Position numbers and translations under genes: made by a program. Shown here piece after piece: positions 12,211 through 25,900 of a DNA stretch of 64,000 bases. The stretch covers positions 84,349,501-84,413,500 of the forward strand of contig CM027378.1 of assembly GCA_015680905.1 (NCBI GenBank), given 5' to 3'. How positions within the stretch are numbered: the stretch's first letter is position 1; each line of letters begins with the position of its first letter. This DNA is from Coptis chinensis (taxonomy: Eukaryota; Streptophyta; Magnoliopsida; Ranunculales; Ranunculaceae). The notes beneath the pieces were generated by a model. The model was not told where the DNA came from and made no database searches. It saw only the letters and a program-made list of their open reading frames with translations.

Positions 12211-15200
12211 CTATAACATAAACAAAAGGAAATAAAATCTGGTAGATACCACAGAACTACCAAAACGGAATAATAAAAAATCCAGGATCTCTATGTAAGG
12301 ATCCCATTATCAGAATATATTGGCTGCAAACTGTACCAATAAATGAGTCACAACTTACCCACATGTAACTCTTTTAAAAAAAAACAATTTAAGCCTCGCT
12401 ATGTACCAATCATTACTTGTTGTAGAACTGTAGGTTTTATAGTTTTTTTTTAAAGAAAAACAAAAATTTCTTTTTTCACTCCTACTTTTTCGTAATTAGC
12501 TTTAGAGCTCTATAAACGCTCTAACAAAAGAAAGTCCTGCACTCACAGTATGGAGTAAATCAACAAAAACAAATGAAATTGTTTCGTAAACATCTTGAAG
12601 CGCCCAAGGCTTTTAGTGTAATAAAGACTTTTTTACCATTCAAGTTTTTGATACCGTAGATGGAATTGAGATCCCATTCAAAGAGAAAGATACCTTCGAT
12701 CACCAAGAACAGCTTAGAAATTCTTTCATACTGCAGATAGTCTATTTGAATCCATTTAATTAATTATGTACTATCTTATTACCATTACTTCGGAAAAAAA
12801 TTATGCACCACGTTATCATACACCATAATGGCCACTCTATTTTCTTAGCTTTTTCCGGCCCTAGAAGGTATAGGAAGTTATTTTTATGATAGATGGCATT
12901 TGCCATAGCTCCGCCATTAGCAATAAGCCCTTATAACGAACTCATGATTTAAGTTGGAGTCTCTTCAAATTGGAAACTGCTCCATAAATAACTTCATGGT
13001 ATATAAGAAATAATATTAAACCTATCATACATTTTACATATAACATATTCTTAAGCCAAACATTAGCTAATAAGTGTTAAAAGGTTAAGCATATTCTTAT
13101 GTTTTAAAAAGTTTTTGACATGATTTTGAATTAGCTCAACATTAGCAATGCATTTTAGTTTAATAAGCCGATATGAGATGTTAAGTAATTCAATTAAGCG
13201 CACGCCATGACATAGCATATAGTTCAAATTTCATGTATTAATTATCATACAATCAAGACACTAAACAACAAATGAGATGTGTACCTTATTGAGTGGTGTT
13301 TTGATGAAGCAACTCTCACAATTAGACTCGTGCCCCTGTAATAGAGATTTGAAATAGATCCATACAAATTTAGACTTATGCAATATAAACACTTGGAAAG
13401 CAAATTCGAACACCATTTGAATTAAGTCATGAGATTTTTTTTTGTGTGTAAGCGACACCGAGACATGTAGCTCGTTCTCTCATTGCCAATGTGTCACAAA
13501 CTCTTGTTTCCAAAGATAAAGAAATGCGTCAAGGAAGTGACAGAATTCTGGTATATATGTAATTTTTTTAATGTGGTTCTCTATGAATCAAGCATTGAGA
13601 AGAGTTGGTGATGGTGGATCAAATTATGCAGCATTAGCAACATGAGTTCATTGTTGTAATGAGAAAAACATGGCCCATTAGCAAATCAAGACTTGCTATC
13701 ACTACCTGATGATCAATCGCCCGCATCACAAATTTTTCCAGTGCGTTGTTCACGATTATGATTATCCATCCACCAGAATATTAACATAATATTAACAGGA
13801 GTAGAGTATATCATATCAGAATAGATTATTGATGTACTACCACCTGATGCTATGGGAATACTTAATCGAATCCTTAAGTAAGTCTTTAAGAAATAAAAAT
13901 CATCAAAAGATGAATAGGAAGAAATCCATGGCATTAAAAAAATTAATGTATCTATCAATGAGGTTGGCAGAGTCATAATAATCTAAGATTTCTTGAAACT
14001 CAAACCCCGATATCCCCATCCAAAACCCATCTTAGAACTCTAAAACCCCCAACCCCTGTTCTTGTAGGTTTATCAAGAAACAACAAAAAGATATCATAAT
14101 TAAGTTTCCCAAAAAAATAAGGAAAAAAAAGAAAAAACCATTTGCCAACCTAGTTATTTTTAACTAATAGGATCGGTCAGGAAGTGCATATCTATTAATT
14201 GCTTACCTATTAATCATAGATCGAATACCTCCAAATTGATTAACATATTGAAATGTTAGTGAGTAGCGCAACTAACCAAAGAACTTGCCTTGCGGATGTA
14301 TCTGAAACCACATCAAGCGACATTGTTATGCCCGTTAAATTTCACTGCCAACAGATCATCTAGAGGTGGCTCACATGCAATTTCAGTGATGACCTTATAG
14401 TTAAGAGTCAAACCCTTTAACAAAAAAAATATAGTCGAGCGATTGTAAGTTATACTTAGGTCGAGTTTTCAAACACCATAACTGAGTAATAACTATAGTT
14501 CTATATAAAAAAAAAATGTGCACAATAACTATATTTCATAAACAACGATAACCCCATAGTCGAGTGATTGTAATAAATGTTTTTTTTTTTTATAAGAAAG
14601 TGTAAATAATCTTCATTATTCGAATTGAAGTTACCTTATATGATGCATGTTTATTGTATCTTAGTTGAACATAAATGAAACTATACACTATTCATAGTTG
14701 AAAAGATGATGCTCATATACACCTGAGCATATACCATTATGCTAACACTAAAAGAATTCCAAAAAAAGAATGATGTACACAAACAAAATAAAAATAAACT
14801 CTTAACATTTATCCATGACCTACATAGGCATCGGTTTTGACTACAACATTTATCAAGGAATTCAAGGTAAGACTACAACTTAGACAGAGAAGTAGTATAA
14901 AAGGAGTGATCCAAAACCCCTCTAATTGGAATCCCAACTCATTTAATGCTTGCTTGAAGGTTGCACAAAAAAGAACTTAATCACACTATTGCCAAATTGC
15001 TTAACCATAAGCCTTGTGGAAGCTACTATTAGTGAGTGAAACCAAAGATAAATTATTGTGCATACAAAAATATACCTTTTGCATTTTTTGCTTATTGTGC
15101 ATCACGGGTTCACAAATCAAAATTTCAACAACGTGCATTCCACTTCATTATGATCAAATGGGAATGTAGGTACGTGCCTTGCATAAGCAAAACAACTACA

Positions 15201-15372
15201 ATCAAAAGTATATAAAGTAACATGGTTTAGAAATACTTGAAGTTAGGAAATTATTAAGTGTTTAACAAAGCCCAATCTGGAGCATAAGTTTCTTCAACAA
15301 CAACAATTTAGAGTATTAATATGACGTTCTTTATAATAAAAGGAGTGAACAACAATTTAGAGTGTCACTCAC
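12211..15372. other. No gene recognised
   Basis: AT-rich minus- and plus-strand frames are short. Phrases such as 'atagtcgagcgattgtaa' at about 14432 and 'atagtcgagtgattgtaa' at about 14556 repeat and may mark a small transposon, but no terminal inverted repeats could be set. Confidence 0.4.
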
Positions 15373-15489
15373 CTAAGTGCAACAGCCATGACGAAAGTTA
15401 AGGCTGTAACTGAGTTCTGTATGGCTGAAGCAAAAGTTGGTGAAGTGTTGTCCAATACCAGCAAGTAGAATCCTTGATTTGCAGTTATT
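15373..15489 (-). pseudogene. Single exon of a WAT1-related (EamA/MtN21) transporter
   Basis: A 117-bp exon between a TTATAG acceptor and a CTTAG/GTGAGT donor encodes ITANQGFYLLVLDNTSPTFA then SAIQNSVTALTFVMAVALR, the hallmark membrane segment of plant nodulin-21-like EamA transporters (about 350-400 aa, ten membrane helices). A weak upstream relic (KKRSKTG) lies at about 15600 (-). No further exons with the second EamA domain were found, so this is a fragment although the exon has no stop. Confidence 0.72.
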
Positions 15490-17032
15490 CTATAATCAAA
15501 CAACTCAATTCATGAAATTGTAATACCACCGATAAAGAACATTAGAAACCTTTATCAATAGACAACACTTACTATATTATTACAATTGTACCCGTCTTTG
15601 ATCGCTTCTTAATGACTTACACACTCTAGTTTAACACCAACAATTGATGCACCACCATAGCATAAGCCCGTCGACATTGCCCCACTACAACTCGCCTCAC
15701 TTCAAATTGTTGAAGATGAATATCATGACTCACTTGAAACATCTAATAGATGCATCTTCTATTAGTACTAAATAACATGAATCAAATCACAATTTTTTTG
15801 TGAAAATAACTAATAGTTCAAGTAAAATTTGCAAAAAAGACTATTACCTGCTGGTAGGTTTAAAAGCATTATAGGAGGAAAACACCAAAATTTGTAACTT
15901 GAAAATGTAAAGTATTAAAAAAAATGTAAACCGACTTTGGTCGTAACTTGTAAGAGAGAATGGATACCTAAGACTTTTAATAGAAAACTCCATTAAATAA
16001 TATTCATCCTTTGCAAATCCAGTTTGTAACGCCTCTTTCGGTCGGTACTTGGATCAACCACCTAATGTTCAATTGAATTAAACAATTAATATACTCGTTC
16101 ATAACATATAACAAACTGCAAGGAGGACAAAAATAAGATATGTTAATAAAATTATCGATGTCATGACACTCTTGATTAGCATCATATTATTAAGTTGAAG
16201 TCATAATGCACATTCTCTATACACAGGTCAATCAAGCTTTTTAGTCATTATTGTCATATAAAATCCAAAAAAAAGGCATCAAAACTCAATGATCCAAACC
16301 AAGTGACCTACATGAAATTGTATCCGTTCTTTTCACTTTCTACTACACATGTTAACTTTAAGAAAGACAATTGTCAGTAAAAAGAAAAAGCAAGGCTATT
16401 AAAAGAAAAAGGGTGAAAAATGACTAATAAATTAAAATAAGAAGAATGCAATAGGCAAATTGATTTTTCTAAGGTACATATGTATCGGACTTGAACAAAG
16501 GATCTTCTCCGATAGTTTATGGGACTCATAATAGATATATCTAAACCCCATGTCTTGGATCGGATATGTTATAGTCTTCCCTAGCCACTCATACAAATTT
16601 CATAGACAAATTGATAGTCCAATACCTACTAAGTTTTATGCTCAGAAGAGTACAAATGTCAGCAAGAAGCAAGAAAGAAAGCACGAATAGATAGTGTTTC
16701 AATGAATGTGATAAACAAACTATTGCTTATCGCGATACAATAATACAAATATGCTTTATTTATCGCAGTATCGGGTAGCATGTTGACGTGTACATTCTTA
16801 TTTGTACACGTGATCTTATATTCTCTCATTCTGCATAAAGGAAACAAAACAAATTGGCCACTTATATTTTTTGTAGAATGAAGGAGATAAATTTGGCATC
16901 AACTCATACTAAGAACCCATGAAAAGAGATCTGGTAATCAGTATATGACGCATTTCTTAAACTAAAATTTCATGCAAAATAATATACATAAACAGATAAC
17001 AATACAATCTCAGGCAAGAGAGTATGAGTTAC

Positions 17033-17248
17033 CCTTCTCGGAGGGGCATGTCTGTTAGGAATGTCGAGGACAACACCAGTTTCATGTAAGTTATGGTGGT
17101 TCAACATGAGAAAATGGTTAGTATAAAAGGCTCCCGCAGATACATGGTTGTTGTTGTAGTTAGTGAGGGAAGGAGGAACAAATTCTTCAGCCATGGGGTT
17201 CAATTTGGAGAGGAGCTCTTCCAGTTCCTTCATATCCCATTTAAAATC
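17033..17248 (-). pseudogene. Single exon with PAM2 motif from a CID (PABP-interacting) protein
   Basis: A 216-bp exon (72 codons) between a TTGTAG acceptor and a GTAACT donor encodes DFKWDMKELEELLSKLNPMA then EEFVPPSLTN. SKLNPMAEEFVPPS is a PAM2 motif, the peptide that binds the MLLE domain of poly(A)-binding protein. The preceding (D)MxELExLLS and the position of the motif are typical of plant CID8-13 proteins, which continue with two RRMs. No RRM exon could be found in the following 4 kb on the same strand. An isolated open exon with good splice sites most likely means a captured or truncated gene. A multi-kb intron leading to unrecognised exons is less likely. Confidence 0.68.
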
Positions 17249-20083
17249 CTACAATAGATGTATAATTGGAATTAGTAATCAAGAAAAGATAGAATATTTT
17301 GGCACATCAATGTCCAAAGATTGCATATATAACATGGAAATTGGGCAGCCACAAAGGAGAAGGTTCAAGATGGCATCTAAGTGTTACAAAAGGTGTGATA
17401 CTAATTATGCTCTTAAACATATTTTGTGGGACTGTTAATGCTAGATGCCAATGGGAATGACTGGAGGACAATTTGGCTTCAATGCTAAATGGTGATCAAA
17501 GTGAGAATTAATGTTTAGTGCTTCTATAATGGAATGGAATGCAAGTACTTTATACACAATTCCTTTTTCTTTCATTAGAACAAATTTTGAAAAAAAAAAT
17601 AATAAAAAAAAAATAAATAAATAATAATAATAATAATACCTTCTGGAAAAGGACCACTTGCGGAAGATGCGTCTCCCGCTATGGTTGGCACATGCTTCAA
17701 ATGAGCAAAAAAAAAAGGAAATAAAATTACCAAAAAAATCAAGTGTTTGTCAACAAACACAAATCAACTTCTAATTCTAACACAAAATATTGGTGATTAT
17801 AAAAAATTTGTCCAACAAAAGAGAACAACAATAAATGCTCCGAAATATAAAAAAAAAATGATTAGTATAGGTAATGTCAACACGGTTATGATAAATCAGT
17901 AGTCTGTACAGTCACGTTGATTCATTAGAGAATCCCAGTAAACTTTGAAAAATAAAAATTGGGGAATAAAATATTAAATGCAAACTTTAATCACAAATGA
18001 AAACCGAAGTAGATATAACATCTCCTCACACAAATGAACAGACACAAAAAGAGAATAAAGAATAAATATTACTAAACAAAAGGCATGAGTTCCGAAAGTA
18101 CATCAACACAATTTCTATGACCTTAACGCGTTGTAGGAGTTGAACACTGCTGAGGCTTAATTTTTGAATGCAATACCATCACGGTTTGAAACCCGCACTT
18201 TGAAAACCTGAAATTTGACATATTAACATCTACAAACATTACATGATTATAATAGTTAAATGATTAGAATTTTCTATCATGAACACTGGCATAGAGCGGC
18301 ACTGGATATATATACTCAATATTGTAGTAATAGTTGTTGGAAATGAAGAAAATAGTGATGAGTAAAACAACACCAAGCACTCATATATTGTATAGTAAAC
18401 ACCAAATTGTGTGCTAGCAAATTAAATGCGGTTTATTTCTGTTCGTTGCCATCAAATGCAAAACATTATAAACAACTACACCCGGGAATTATGTCGAATA
18501 AGCCCTAATGATCGAGTCAATATTGTAACTAAAAATATTGAGCATATGAAAGAAACTAATACTGAAATTGGAATAATGTCAAAGAGTTGACACGTTAATA
18601 TTTGTGGAAGTGTGATTCAATTATTTGATTTTTTTTTTTTTTTAAATAAAACAGAAATCCTCAGTTCTCCATGTAATTTTTTGCTAGAGAAGACAACACT
18701 ATAGGCTAAAAACACAACTTAACACTACACCTTTAATTTTATCATACATCATCTCATATTGTTTTGTGACTTGGTAACCATTGGATGTCTCTTTAGCCAA
18801 ATTATCAGGCAGGGTTTATTATCGTTTGAACATGGTAGCTTCAATCCAAGTGACCTCTATTTCTTTTAACGATCAACTGGAAGTAGGTATGCCTGGCTCG
18901 TCCACCTAATGCCTTCTGAAGATTTGTTGTCCCGTTATCACAAAAATCATCACAACCTCTAATTTCATGCTTTGAGATTGCACATCTCAAACAACGTGTA
19001 TTTTGATGCAAACCTTACCAAAATTGAATAAAACGTTACAAAGCACATTGCCATTGATATTAGGTACATACCATTAGTAAAAGGCATATATAGAAAATCA
19101 TACCTTTCTTCTTCTTCCAAAAAGTAACTCGCTTTTATCATGGCTATGAAAACTCTTCGTCAACAACTCCACGCCGAAGTTTGAATGAGATTGAATTTGA
19201 AGTTTTAATAAGAAAATAGATTTCTTCTTCTGGTTCGTGAAGAATGGAGGCGAAAATTTCTTTGGTAAAGTCGGTGTTTTGATCTTTTGACATGGGAGAT
19301 GAGAGAGAGAGATAGGTAGGGAGGCGGCAATGATTTTTTTTTGGGTATTTGGGTTTTGGGGTTTTTTGGTTTTGACGAACAATTGAAAAGAGGCGTGGAA
19401 TTCATTTTTTTTATGCCGAACTTGCGCAAAAGCTGAGGTGTCCACATAAGAGAAAAAAGGGGGCTGAGGCCTCAACTGTTGAGTATTAATGGTCTTTGAT
19501 ACTTTCTTCTTGTGCCTCTATGGTTCTTTTTCTCCACTTCATCTTTTTAACCTAACCAGCTAACCACTATATATGAATCTCATAGCATAATTTAACAATT
19601 CAAAAACCTATTTCTATGATCAAACTCTTGACCGGAGAGTAACCTAACCTTCCGCCAAAAGTATGTACTGATCTCAAAGTTTTGGGGTGGACCCAGCTCC
19701 CCAATTTTAGTATTTTTTGAAGGTGAAACGCTATGAATGTTAGAAATCGTATTTGCTATGTTACGTAAGTATTCATTGAGGTATATCCTCTAATTCTCTC
19801 TATTTGTAAACTTGCTATGTTACGTAAGTATTCGAGTACCTGTATCCCCAAAAGAAAAGAAGCAGTAATGTTGCTTAGAACGGTGCTTCAATGTCAGTTG
19901 CGTTCTTTCCTGTGAAAATTATTGGTCGATTATTTAGTCACGCATTGTCTAAGTGAAGGCAGCTGCTGGACAACTCCCTAATAGTCTACAAACTGTTTTA
20001 GTTTTAAGTTTTAACTTGTAAAATCTTCCACATATTCCTAATAGATATGCTAAAAGCTAACATTCCCAAGAATAAAATTAGCA
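17249..20083. other. No gene recognised; CT-rich leader-like stretch near 19.1-19.5 kb
   Basis: On the minus strand 19475-19098 is an open, CT/CCA-rich stretch ending in an AAG/GTATGA donor-like site, as in a plant 5' UTR or first exon. At 17640-17700 (-) a short run (HVPTIAGDASSASGPFPEG) precedes a GTATTA site. Either could belong to the gene that donated the CID exon, but the link is speculative. A near-duplicate phrase 'tgctatgttacgtaagtattc' occurs at about 19754 and 19813. Confidence 0.35.
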
Positions 20084-22434
20084 TCGATACTACTGGGACT
20101 GGATGCCTTTTGGGTCTGCAGATGAAGCTTTGCGGAATGCTAGCACTCTCGATTACTAGAACGGTGAACAAGCTCTTGCTGACTATTCATAGGCGTTTTT
20201 TGACTGAGAACAGTCCCACCATAGTGGATGGTGGCTCGTGCGCAGGAAGTAAGTTTTTCACTACTTGTTTAATACTGTGTTCACAAATATTATGAGCTTC
20301 TATGGTTTTTCTAACTTACCATTTCTTCTGAAATTTTAGTGCTTGCTTCTTGGTTCCGTCTGATTTGAAATACCCCCACATTGCTTTGGAGGCTTGGGCA
20401 TCTTCTGCTCCTGTTTTATACTACCATGTAGGAAACAAGTGTTAACTGTTATGAAACCATAAAGAGAAGCTGGGACTTGATTGATGATATTGGATCCAGC
20501 AGCAGTGGTTTGAAGGAACTTAGCCAGAAGTTCAAATCTTGCAGGTAATCTTATAATTACACAGGTATTATACATCAAATAATGTTCTTATTCTTTTGTA
20601 TCTATTCTACTTCGTATGCTAATTGCTTTCAATCTGCTGATTTTAGTTCTTTTCTTCCTAGCCTTTTGAACTCATCCAAAGAGTTGAAAGATTATCTTCA
20701 AAGAAAATATCAAGATGCTGCACAGTATGATTCACCGGAGGACACCCCAGTGGAAAAGATATGCAGTGCTATAGATGCAATGTCCGCGGATTCTGATGTT
20801 CTTAGCAGAATATTTGAGGTGTTATGTTTTAGATTTTTTAAGTTAAATATAAATATGTGTTTTCTAAGACAATCACTATATATACACTGATTTCTCAGCT
20901 TATTATTCTTCGTCATTGCAGCATAAAGTTTGGTTTACACTAACAAGTAACAACTCTCTATGTAGGAATTGAAGAGATTGAAGGAAATGAACCACCTAAA
21001 TGTTACCCAATATCAATACTTACAACTTATGCGAGCATATATCAATGGACATATCAATGGACGTGGCAGGTATCTCAAGTATACTATCATCTCAACCATA
21101 ACATTTTCAGATGGATTTGCTTACTTATTGTTTGTTGTGATACTTCAGATATGCACGGAGCTGATAGAACCAAGTACACTGAGCACTAATGACACGATGT
21201 TCCAGATTCCCAGTGCATGTTACAGTCAGAAAGAGTATTGTGTATTCAAGCTCTTTGGTTCTTTTTTGCCATTTCAAACTCTCTGCTTGGCCGTGTTATT
21301 GGTTAATCCTGTATAAGTATATATAATGCCTATGTAAAACTTCTAATTTTTCAGAAATTCATATTAATAACCAAATTTGATAAACCCCAAAGGCTAAACG
21401 AAACTCACTGTTAGATAAGAACCAATAAATCAATAGCAAGAGTATATATCGGTTCTGGCTATTCGAAGCTACAGTAACACTTTTCGGTTCTGGCTATTGA
21501 AAGCTATTGCAGTTTTTTTTTTTTTTTTTTTTGAAATATTTAGAGGGTTAGGCAGACCCATACCGGTTACATTGATGGACCTTAGCCCCAACCGTCTCCA
21601 CCTTGTCCATGAAAACTTGTTTTCGCTCTTCGGTCCCCATCGTAGCAACACTTTGTCTCTAGCCAGAAGGCTCACCTAGTCCAAAGGCCCATCACATAAT
21701 TACACAATAAAAAAATCACAACCAACACTTGGTACGAATTAAATTTACAACCTCTCCCATGAAGAGAGGGGTACACAACCAATTGAACTAAAAACTATTA
21801 TAGTTTAGCTTAGCTTAGTTTAGCTGTTTAGTTAGGGCACTAAATTTCCACTAACATCTTCAAGAAGTAAGAAGTAAGAACTCATGAACTTTGCAGGATA
21901 TGAAGTTGGTTTTAAAGCGATTTGCAAGCAACATCATACACACAAATGGGATGAGAGACCCATTCAGTATTGGAGGGTAAATTGATTTATGCTAGAATTT
22001 GTTTTTCAAACTTGTTTACGGCTGGATGTCGGGGGCGTTGAATTAACCAAAATCCAACCTTTTCCGGCCAATGCCAATGAAGAAGATTGGCCGGTAAGAA
22101 AGCAATTCGACGGGCTCCCAATTGAACAATTGAAGGTCTTACTAATAGTTTGTGTTTATGCTGCAGCGTTTTGCAAAATATTTCTGAGACCATAGTAGCT
22201 CTCAACACAGCTAATGGTGGGTAGCTACTGATCACATTTGATTTTATATGATTAAAAAGTGCAAATGTCACGGTTATATTGCTTACGTGTTTAACAAAAA
22301 CATATCCTAGGTTCTCATTGTCTGGATTTCGGGGAAACGTTAGCTTCTGACCCACAGTGGCTGTTACAACAGAAAGCTGCTATAGTTGTGATAATTGAAG
22401 GATGGCTCCAGAAGTTGCGTTCTGGTATAGGTAT
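20084..22434 (+). pseudogene. Lysosomal Pro-X carboxypeptidase-like (peptidase S28) pseudogene
   Basis: At least six exon relics lie in order on the plus strand: RYYWDWMPFGSADEALRNAS (20084-20150) then EQALADY and the nucleophile elbow DGGSCAG (family GGSYGG, serine kept) at about 20230; KYPHIALEAWASSAPVLYY at 20340-20430; LNSSKELKDYLQRKYQDAAQ and EKICSAIDAMSAD at 20670-20820; STNDTMF at about 21185; [13 protein letters not shown] with [10 protein letters not shown] ending at a GTAAAT donor (21975); QNISETIVALNTANG at 22165-22215; SHCLDFGETLASDPQWLLQQ with IIEGWLQK at 22312-22434. The family cleaves C-terminal residues after proline in the vacuole or lysosome. Stops follow TLDY and ADYS, a small insertion breaks WFRL..KYPH, and a SINE lies between exons. 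The N-terminal exons and signal peptide are missing. Confidence 0.85.
21514..21793 (-). mobile_element. tRNA-derived SINE
   Basis: Read on the minus strand, the unit begins TTTAGTTCAATTGGTTGTGT (box A-like) with a box B-like GGTTGTAAATTTAATTCG about 30 bp on, continues through a non-tRNA body and ends in a 19-base poly(A) (plus-strand T run 21514-21532). Flanks 'aaagctattgcag' (21501-21513) and 'aaactattatag' (just right of the element) look like a decayed target duplication. Length of about 280 bp fits plant SINEs. It sits in an intron position of the S28 pseudogene. Confidence 0.68.
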
Positions 22435-22954
22435 GTGTATCGTATTTTATACTCACGACTCAGATGAAAAATTAAATTATACCGTTGATGTTTAAAAGGA
22501 GCACGCTAAAACTCAATTGTATCTGGAACAGGTCTGCTTACAAATTAAAAGATTTGCAGTGGACTGAATTCATTTTGGAAGTGGTCAAAGCTTGTAGCAG
22601 CCATTCCATCAAAAAAAAAAAAAAGGCTTGTCGCAGACAGGTGGATGCTCCTGATTGGCATTGGACTTCTTTTATGTGTAGTATTGTCTAAAACTAGTTT
22701 GTTTGGGTCTGTACTATTAGGTTCACCCCTGAAGGTGGTAATACTCTGGCATGCAAACTGGCCAAGTGTGCTTGGAGAAGAGGGTCTGAGTGTTTGACTA
22801 CTTAAAAAATTAAGCTCTGTCATCTTTTATCCTCCAAGACTACAAAATCTATCACCTAAAGCAGATATATTAACATATGGTGGTGTTAATACCTGATCAC
22901 CATAGCAGATATACCAGTCTACTTTTGCAAGATATTGGCAAGCAGTTGATACTC

Positions 22955-25900
22955 CTAATGCATCCATCTTTTGAGATGGCCATCAGTCATGTGTGGTTCC
23001 ACAAATCCTATGAACTAAAGCACCATCATGAGAAAAACGTTCTTAAGTAAGAGGGTGAGATTCAGGAGAGTTAATGGCACCTACAGTTCTCAAGCCAGCA
23101 TGACAATTTAACAATCCAGACTTGTAAGTTAAAAGACACGCACTGAAACTAATAAATAAAACTAACATACTAAAACATTAGTATCCATGAAAAAATATTT
23201 AGCGACAGGCGACAGCCTCCATGAAAACTAAAACATTCTGTATAAATGCATCAAGAGATGTACATGCAAAACATATATATACCTTTGAACCATCCTTAGA
23301 CCACCGTGCACCATAACCTTCAGCAACCCGTATCTCAAGTATACAACCATCTGGTTGAATATAATGAATGTTGATCCAAGAAGAATGAGTTACTAGATGA
23401 CTAATCACTCCCAGTGCAAGTCTGTTTTTATTGGAATCTGAAGATAACATGAGCAAACAGTTATGAACATTGTAATTAGGACCAAGATGCAGACAAATCA
23501 GGTGTATTCTATTCCCTAAAAATTCTTAACCATTTCATACACTGTTAAGGAAGCTTTTCAACGGACGAGCACTGCCATTGTTTAAGGTGGTCAGTAGGAA
23601 TATACCGAATAGATAGTTGTTGATTATGCAGATCATATAAACCAAATTCAGACTAAACGATGTTCTTATAAAAAAAGCAAACAAACAAATAACCTAGATT
23701 ATCTATATCTGTCTTGACACAAAGAAATCATAATTTTATGAAGGAGAAGAATAGGTTACCCGAAGCACTTGATTAAAGATTTATTGAGTAAAGTTTGAAC
23801 TGCATACCCAGAAAAACACTTACCATTCCCGTCAAAACTACCCCACCATCCATTGCTCGCCCTGTTTACATGTTTAGCCAGGGCCCTTGCTCCCTCCGAC
23901 AAGGCACTACTTCCTCTGACCTCAAGTGAAACAAGCATGCAACATAAAATCAAGAAACTTAAATATTCTAGAGCATTGATCATACAGAATTCTCGCCTAA
24001 CATATGGATATATGTCATGAATATATTCCTATATTAGAAAAAGGGGGGAAAACATAAACTAAAACTAAAAATAAAATATAACAAAACGAAACAAACAAAC
24101 AAACAAACAAACAAACAAACAAACAAACAAAGGAGCATGTCGAGATAAGTGATGTGCATAGCAATCAAGTATGAAAAAACAGATAGCAAAAAACTCCAAA
24201 CTAACAGAATATCCTTAGGAGACCAACAAAAACAAAGCAGAAGAAATGTGTGCCACATATGACCAGAGAGGAAGGACAGGTACATCCCTCATTATGAGTA
24301 ATTATATCATTCTAAATTTCTTGACGACTTTATTCTGAATCTTCGTTATCCAGAAATAGCAATTAACACATAGATGTCAGTGCATAAGCTAAGTTAGCAC
24401 CCTCAAGCCTAAGGTTTTCAGGAAAGATTCATGACATCAAATAAGCATTCCATGATTTACAATAGTAAGAGCTAGGAAACAGAACTGTATTTTTTCTGTG
24501 CACATCAAAATGATAACATACTAGAAGTTATGTCATACAGTTGCTTTATGAGGTATCAAAAATGACGACAGAAGAGCTGATATTGGCGGAGGAAGTGCAT
24601 CTCCAACTGTTCCCACAGTATGCACCAAACCCAAAAGGTTGGCAATTCCCTCATAGCTCAATCCCTGTGGAAACAAAGCAAGACTTCAGACATGCTGGTG
24701 AAACCACAAAAGGAAAGATAAACAATGTTATCAACGTGCAAAATATAAGCAAGTATATCTTTGACCAAACGTGCAAAATATAAGCAAGTTGCTGGGAACA
24801 GCATTAATCTGAATGCCTGTTTCTCTTTTTGTGTTATGTTTTTTACTCCCCACGCAACACGAATTTCAAGTTGGGCCACAACCAGCAGGATAATTTGGCT
24901 CAAAGAGCAAAATTACACTCCTCATCCATCAGCAGATTTACTAAAAGTTTAGTTCAGAAGTCTGAAAGAAAATATGATAGGTGTGTATCCTTTTTAGCTT
25001 AGGTCTTTTGTTGGACAACTGTCCTCCAAAGGATCATCAAAGATGATCAACAAAGGCAAAGAGGTATGATAATTTCCAACGATGTGTCTTGTACAAGAGG
25101 GAAGAAGAAGAGATCCATCTAATTTTAGGGGGATGGACTTTGGTGGATACGTGTGATAATACATGTGACTCCTTTCTCTATACTTGAATAGCCACAACTC
25201 CATCAAGAGGTGCACAAGCGCATTTTATAAGTTCTAATCATGCTCCTTTACTCCAGGAAATGGCTTTGTGAGTATGTCTCTAGGAATCCCTTGGCTCATC
25301 TTGAAGGAATGAGTTCCTTAATTTAAGGAATTGATAGTTTTGTCTTAATGTTAAGGAAGTAGTGATCAGCAGCCAAGAGTTTGTACCGCACTTCGAGACT
25401 TTAGATTTGGGGGTTATGCCATGGCATTATAGCCACATAGGCCTGCCGTGTAAGTGCTACTGGTGCACTATCATTAACAGCTTGCTCAAAGGACCTCAGA
25501 TAACTTCACAGTGAGGGACAATGGCACGTGATAAATGGGTTAAAGGGTGCAATCTAGATGTCCCTAGTTCCATTTAGCTGCCTGTACACCCCATATTCAA
25601 GTTCTAAAATACTCTATGAAATTGCTTAACTTATCATGATAATGCTTTTTTTGTCAAATACCAACAAATCAAAGTGTAACAAACAAACAACCAAATCTTA
25701 GCAAGGTAGCTTTTGCTGCCAAATTCGTAACACATTGTGAATAACAATTGACATATAAGAGGAAAAAAAAAGGGTTATAAGAAATTGAAAAAGTGACAGT
25801 TTAAGCGCTCTTTGCCCATATGAAATTTGTTAAGTTATATAAGCTCCACAAAGAATTATATAAAAGAAAATGTGACTAACTTACAGAAACAATGTTGGCT

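Noticed and set aside
17033..17248. Functional CID gene
   Set aside because: The PAM2 exon is sound, but no RRM exon was found downstream on the same strand; treated as a fragment.
24034..24285. 83-codon open frame on the minus strand with Leu/Cys/Phe/Val runs
   Set aside because: Produced by the (AAAC)n microsatellite within an intron of the ASCH gene.
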